Of a stretch of 64,000 nucleotides of DNA, positions 63,058 through 64,000 are shown in pieces (the first letter of the stretch is position 1; every line of letters starts with the position of its first letter). A program made the translations under genes and the position numbers. The notes under the pieces are model-generated. The model searched no databases. It was not told the DNA's origin and saw only the letters and a program-made list of their open reading frames with translations. Source of the stretch: Ignavibacteria bacterium (GTDB taxonomy: Bacteria > Bacteroidota > Ignavibacteria > Kapaibacteriales > UBA4661); NCBI GenBank assembly GCA_013298775.1, contig JAAFIV010000002.1, positions 1-64,000 of the forward strand, given 5' to 3'.

Positions 63058-64000
63058 ATGCAAAAGTCATGGAAACATACCATTACAAGCATTCTTCACA
63101 TTTGGAAACTTCCACTGTGGCAATGGGGTGTGATTGTATTTGCGTGCTTTTCGCTTATGTGGCTTTTCAATATTGCATTCTTTTTGCAAATCTATCTTCT
63201 TGCTCCAAGCTCGACCAATACTCCCGTTCAGCCGACAATGGTCTTTTTTCAACATTTTTTACCTGGTGAATTTTCGAGAAGATTAACATGGATTTTCGCT
63301 ATTCCGCTTGGATTATATTTCATCAAAAAGTTTCCGTTTCGGCAACAAGGTAACCATGCTATCGCTAAGTATCTTGGCTTGCAGAGCGCATTCAGTCTAG
63401 GCTTTGGCTTGTTGTGCGCAATTGTTACTGCCCTGCATGCTCAAATTACCGTCCCCATTATTTGGCAACAACTTTCCGATGGTGTGCCGAGCGTGTGGCG
63501 CATTCTTGCAATTCATTTTTCCCTCGTCAGTGGCTTTTTTGCCTCAGTCGCTTTGTATTGGCTGATGGTATTTGCTGTTCAAGCCGTTCAAAACTTACGT
63601 GCTTTTAGAAAGGAGCGCGACCTGCGGAAGGAAGTGGAAACTGAGCTTGTCAAGGCGCAGTTGTACGCACTTCAAAGCCAGCTCCAGCCTCATTTTTTGT
63701 TTAATGCGCTCAATTCTGTTTCATCGCTCATGTTCGAGGATATTCATCGTGCAGACCGCATGATAGCTCGGCTAGGGGAATTTCTCCGTATTAGTTTGAA
63801 TTTTCATCATATCCAAATGATTCCGCTTGGTGAAGAAATTGGGTTTGTTGAGCGATATTTAGAAATCGAACAAATGAGATTTGAAGAGCGTTTGGAAATT
63901 CATTGGTCAATTTCAGACGAATCGAAGCAAGCACTCGTGCCAGCATTTCTCTTACAACCCTTGGTTGAAAATGCGATAAAACATGGGGTCTCGCCGCTCA
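63058..64000 (+). CDS. LytS/YehU-type sensor histidine kinase (partial, runs off the window)
   Basis: The frame opens at ATG 63058 and is still open at the window edge (314 codons seen). Several hydrophobic helices (VIVFACFSLMWLFNIAFFLQIYLL; FAIPLGLYFI; FSLGFGLLCAIVTAL; LVSGFFASVALYWLMVFAV) form the sensor. A coiled coil leads into the His_kinase domain QLQPHFLFNALNSVSSL (His about residue 210), and the ATPase N-box LLQPLVENAIKHG begins near 300. The rest of the ATPase domain lies outside the window. Confidence 0.9.
   Translation, partial: MQKSWKHTITSILHIWKLPLWQWGVIVFACFSLMWLFNIAFFLQIYLLAPSSTNTPVQPTMVFFQHFLPGEFSRRLTWIFAIPLGLYFIKKFPFRQQGNHAIAKYLGLQSAFSLGFGLLCAIVTALHAQITVPIIWQQLSDGVPSVWRILAIHFSLVSGFFASVALYWLMVFAVQAVQNLRAFRKERDLRKEVETELVKAQLYALQSQLQPHFLFNALNSVSSLMFEDIHRADRMIARLGEFLRISLNFHHIQMIPLGEEIGFVERYLEIEQMRFEERLEIHWSISDESKQALVPAFLLQPLVENAIKHGVSPL

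Overview
The window (about 42-45% GC by eye) looks like a chromosomal segment from an aerobic, Gram-negative member of the Bacteroidota/Chlorobiota side of the tree, perhaps an Ignavibacteria- or Kapabacteria-like lineage. The placement is inferred from gene content: a 1.76 kb-residue secreted protein with a type IX-secretion-style C-terminal tail, TonB-dependent receptor, OmpA-family proteins, DUF4301, a HYC_CC_PP-like small protein and heme A synthase. No rRNA, tRNA, CRISPR array, phage or intact transposase was found. Intergenic space is unusually rich in palindromic repeats.

Layout. 1-16.7 kb is almost entirely on the minus strand: proB, a HicA-like toxin/antitoxin-like pair, a TonB-dependent receptor, a Crp/Fnr regulator with an SDR, a chemoreceptor fused to a cyclic-nucleotide-binding domain, an Omp85-like barrel, a SatD-like gene with a membrane partner and an iteron-like upstream region, a type III polyketide synthase with a nitroreductase, a Uma2 nuclease-fold protein and a TPR protein. 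17-25 kb (plus) has two STAS proteins, an RsbW-like kinase, glgX, DUF4301 and a GH2 lipoprotein.

25.2-39.2 kb is the most distinctive block: a hybrid histidine kinase (with an eroded ATPase domain), an Hpt protein, a cellulose-synthase-like glycosyltransferase, three tandem DUF3131 proteins, a ConA-fold secreted protein, a repeat-motif outer-membrane barrel and a receiver-PP2C phosphatase. I read it as a signal-controlled exopolysaccharide synthesis, trimming and export locus without the usual Bcs accessory subunits. 39.2-42.8 kb (minus) is a GT2/methyltransferase/GT-C operon for lipid-linked sugar transfer. 43.3-51 kb is a giant propeller/TIG protein followed by an OmpA protein. 51-54.3 kb (minus) has an orphan solute-binding protein, an L,D-transpeptidase lipoprotein and a receiver.

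54.5-57.5 kb is MarR/SDR/membrane protein/royal-jelly-like propeller. 57.7-62.9 kb is a metal- and respiration-related segment (HYC_CC_PP-like, HMA domain, a 60-residue protein with 15 cysteines, NTF2-like, OmpA, heme A synthase, NarL-type regulator) bounded by perfect 91-bp inverted repeats. A LytS-type kinase runs off the right edge.

Repeats. A REP/REPIN-like family (GTAG/CTAC plus a CAGACA...TGTCTG hairpin, usually as inverted doublets) occurs about a dozen times, once inside a coding sequence. Two MITE-like families and short tandem repeats (12-, 14-, 16-bp units) placed just upstream of start codons add to the picture of a repeat-driven genome.
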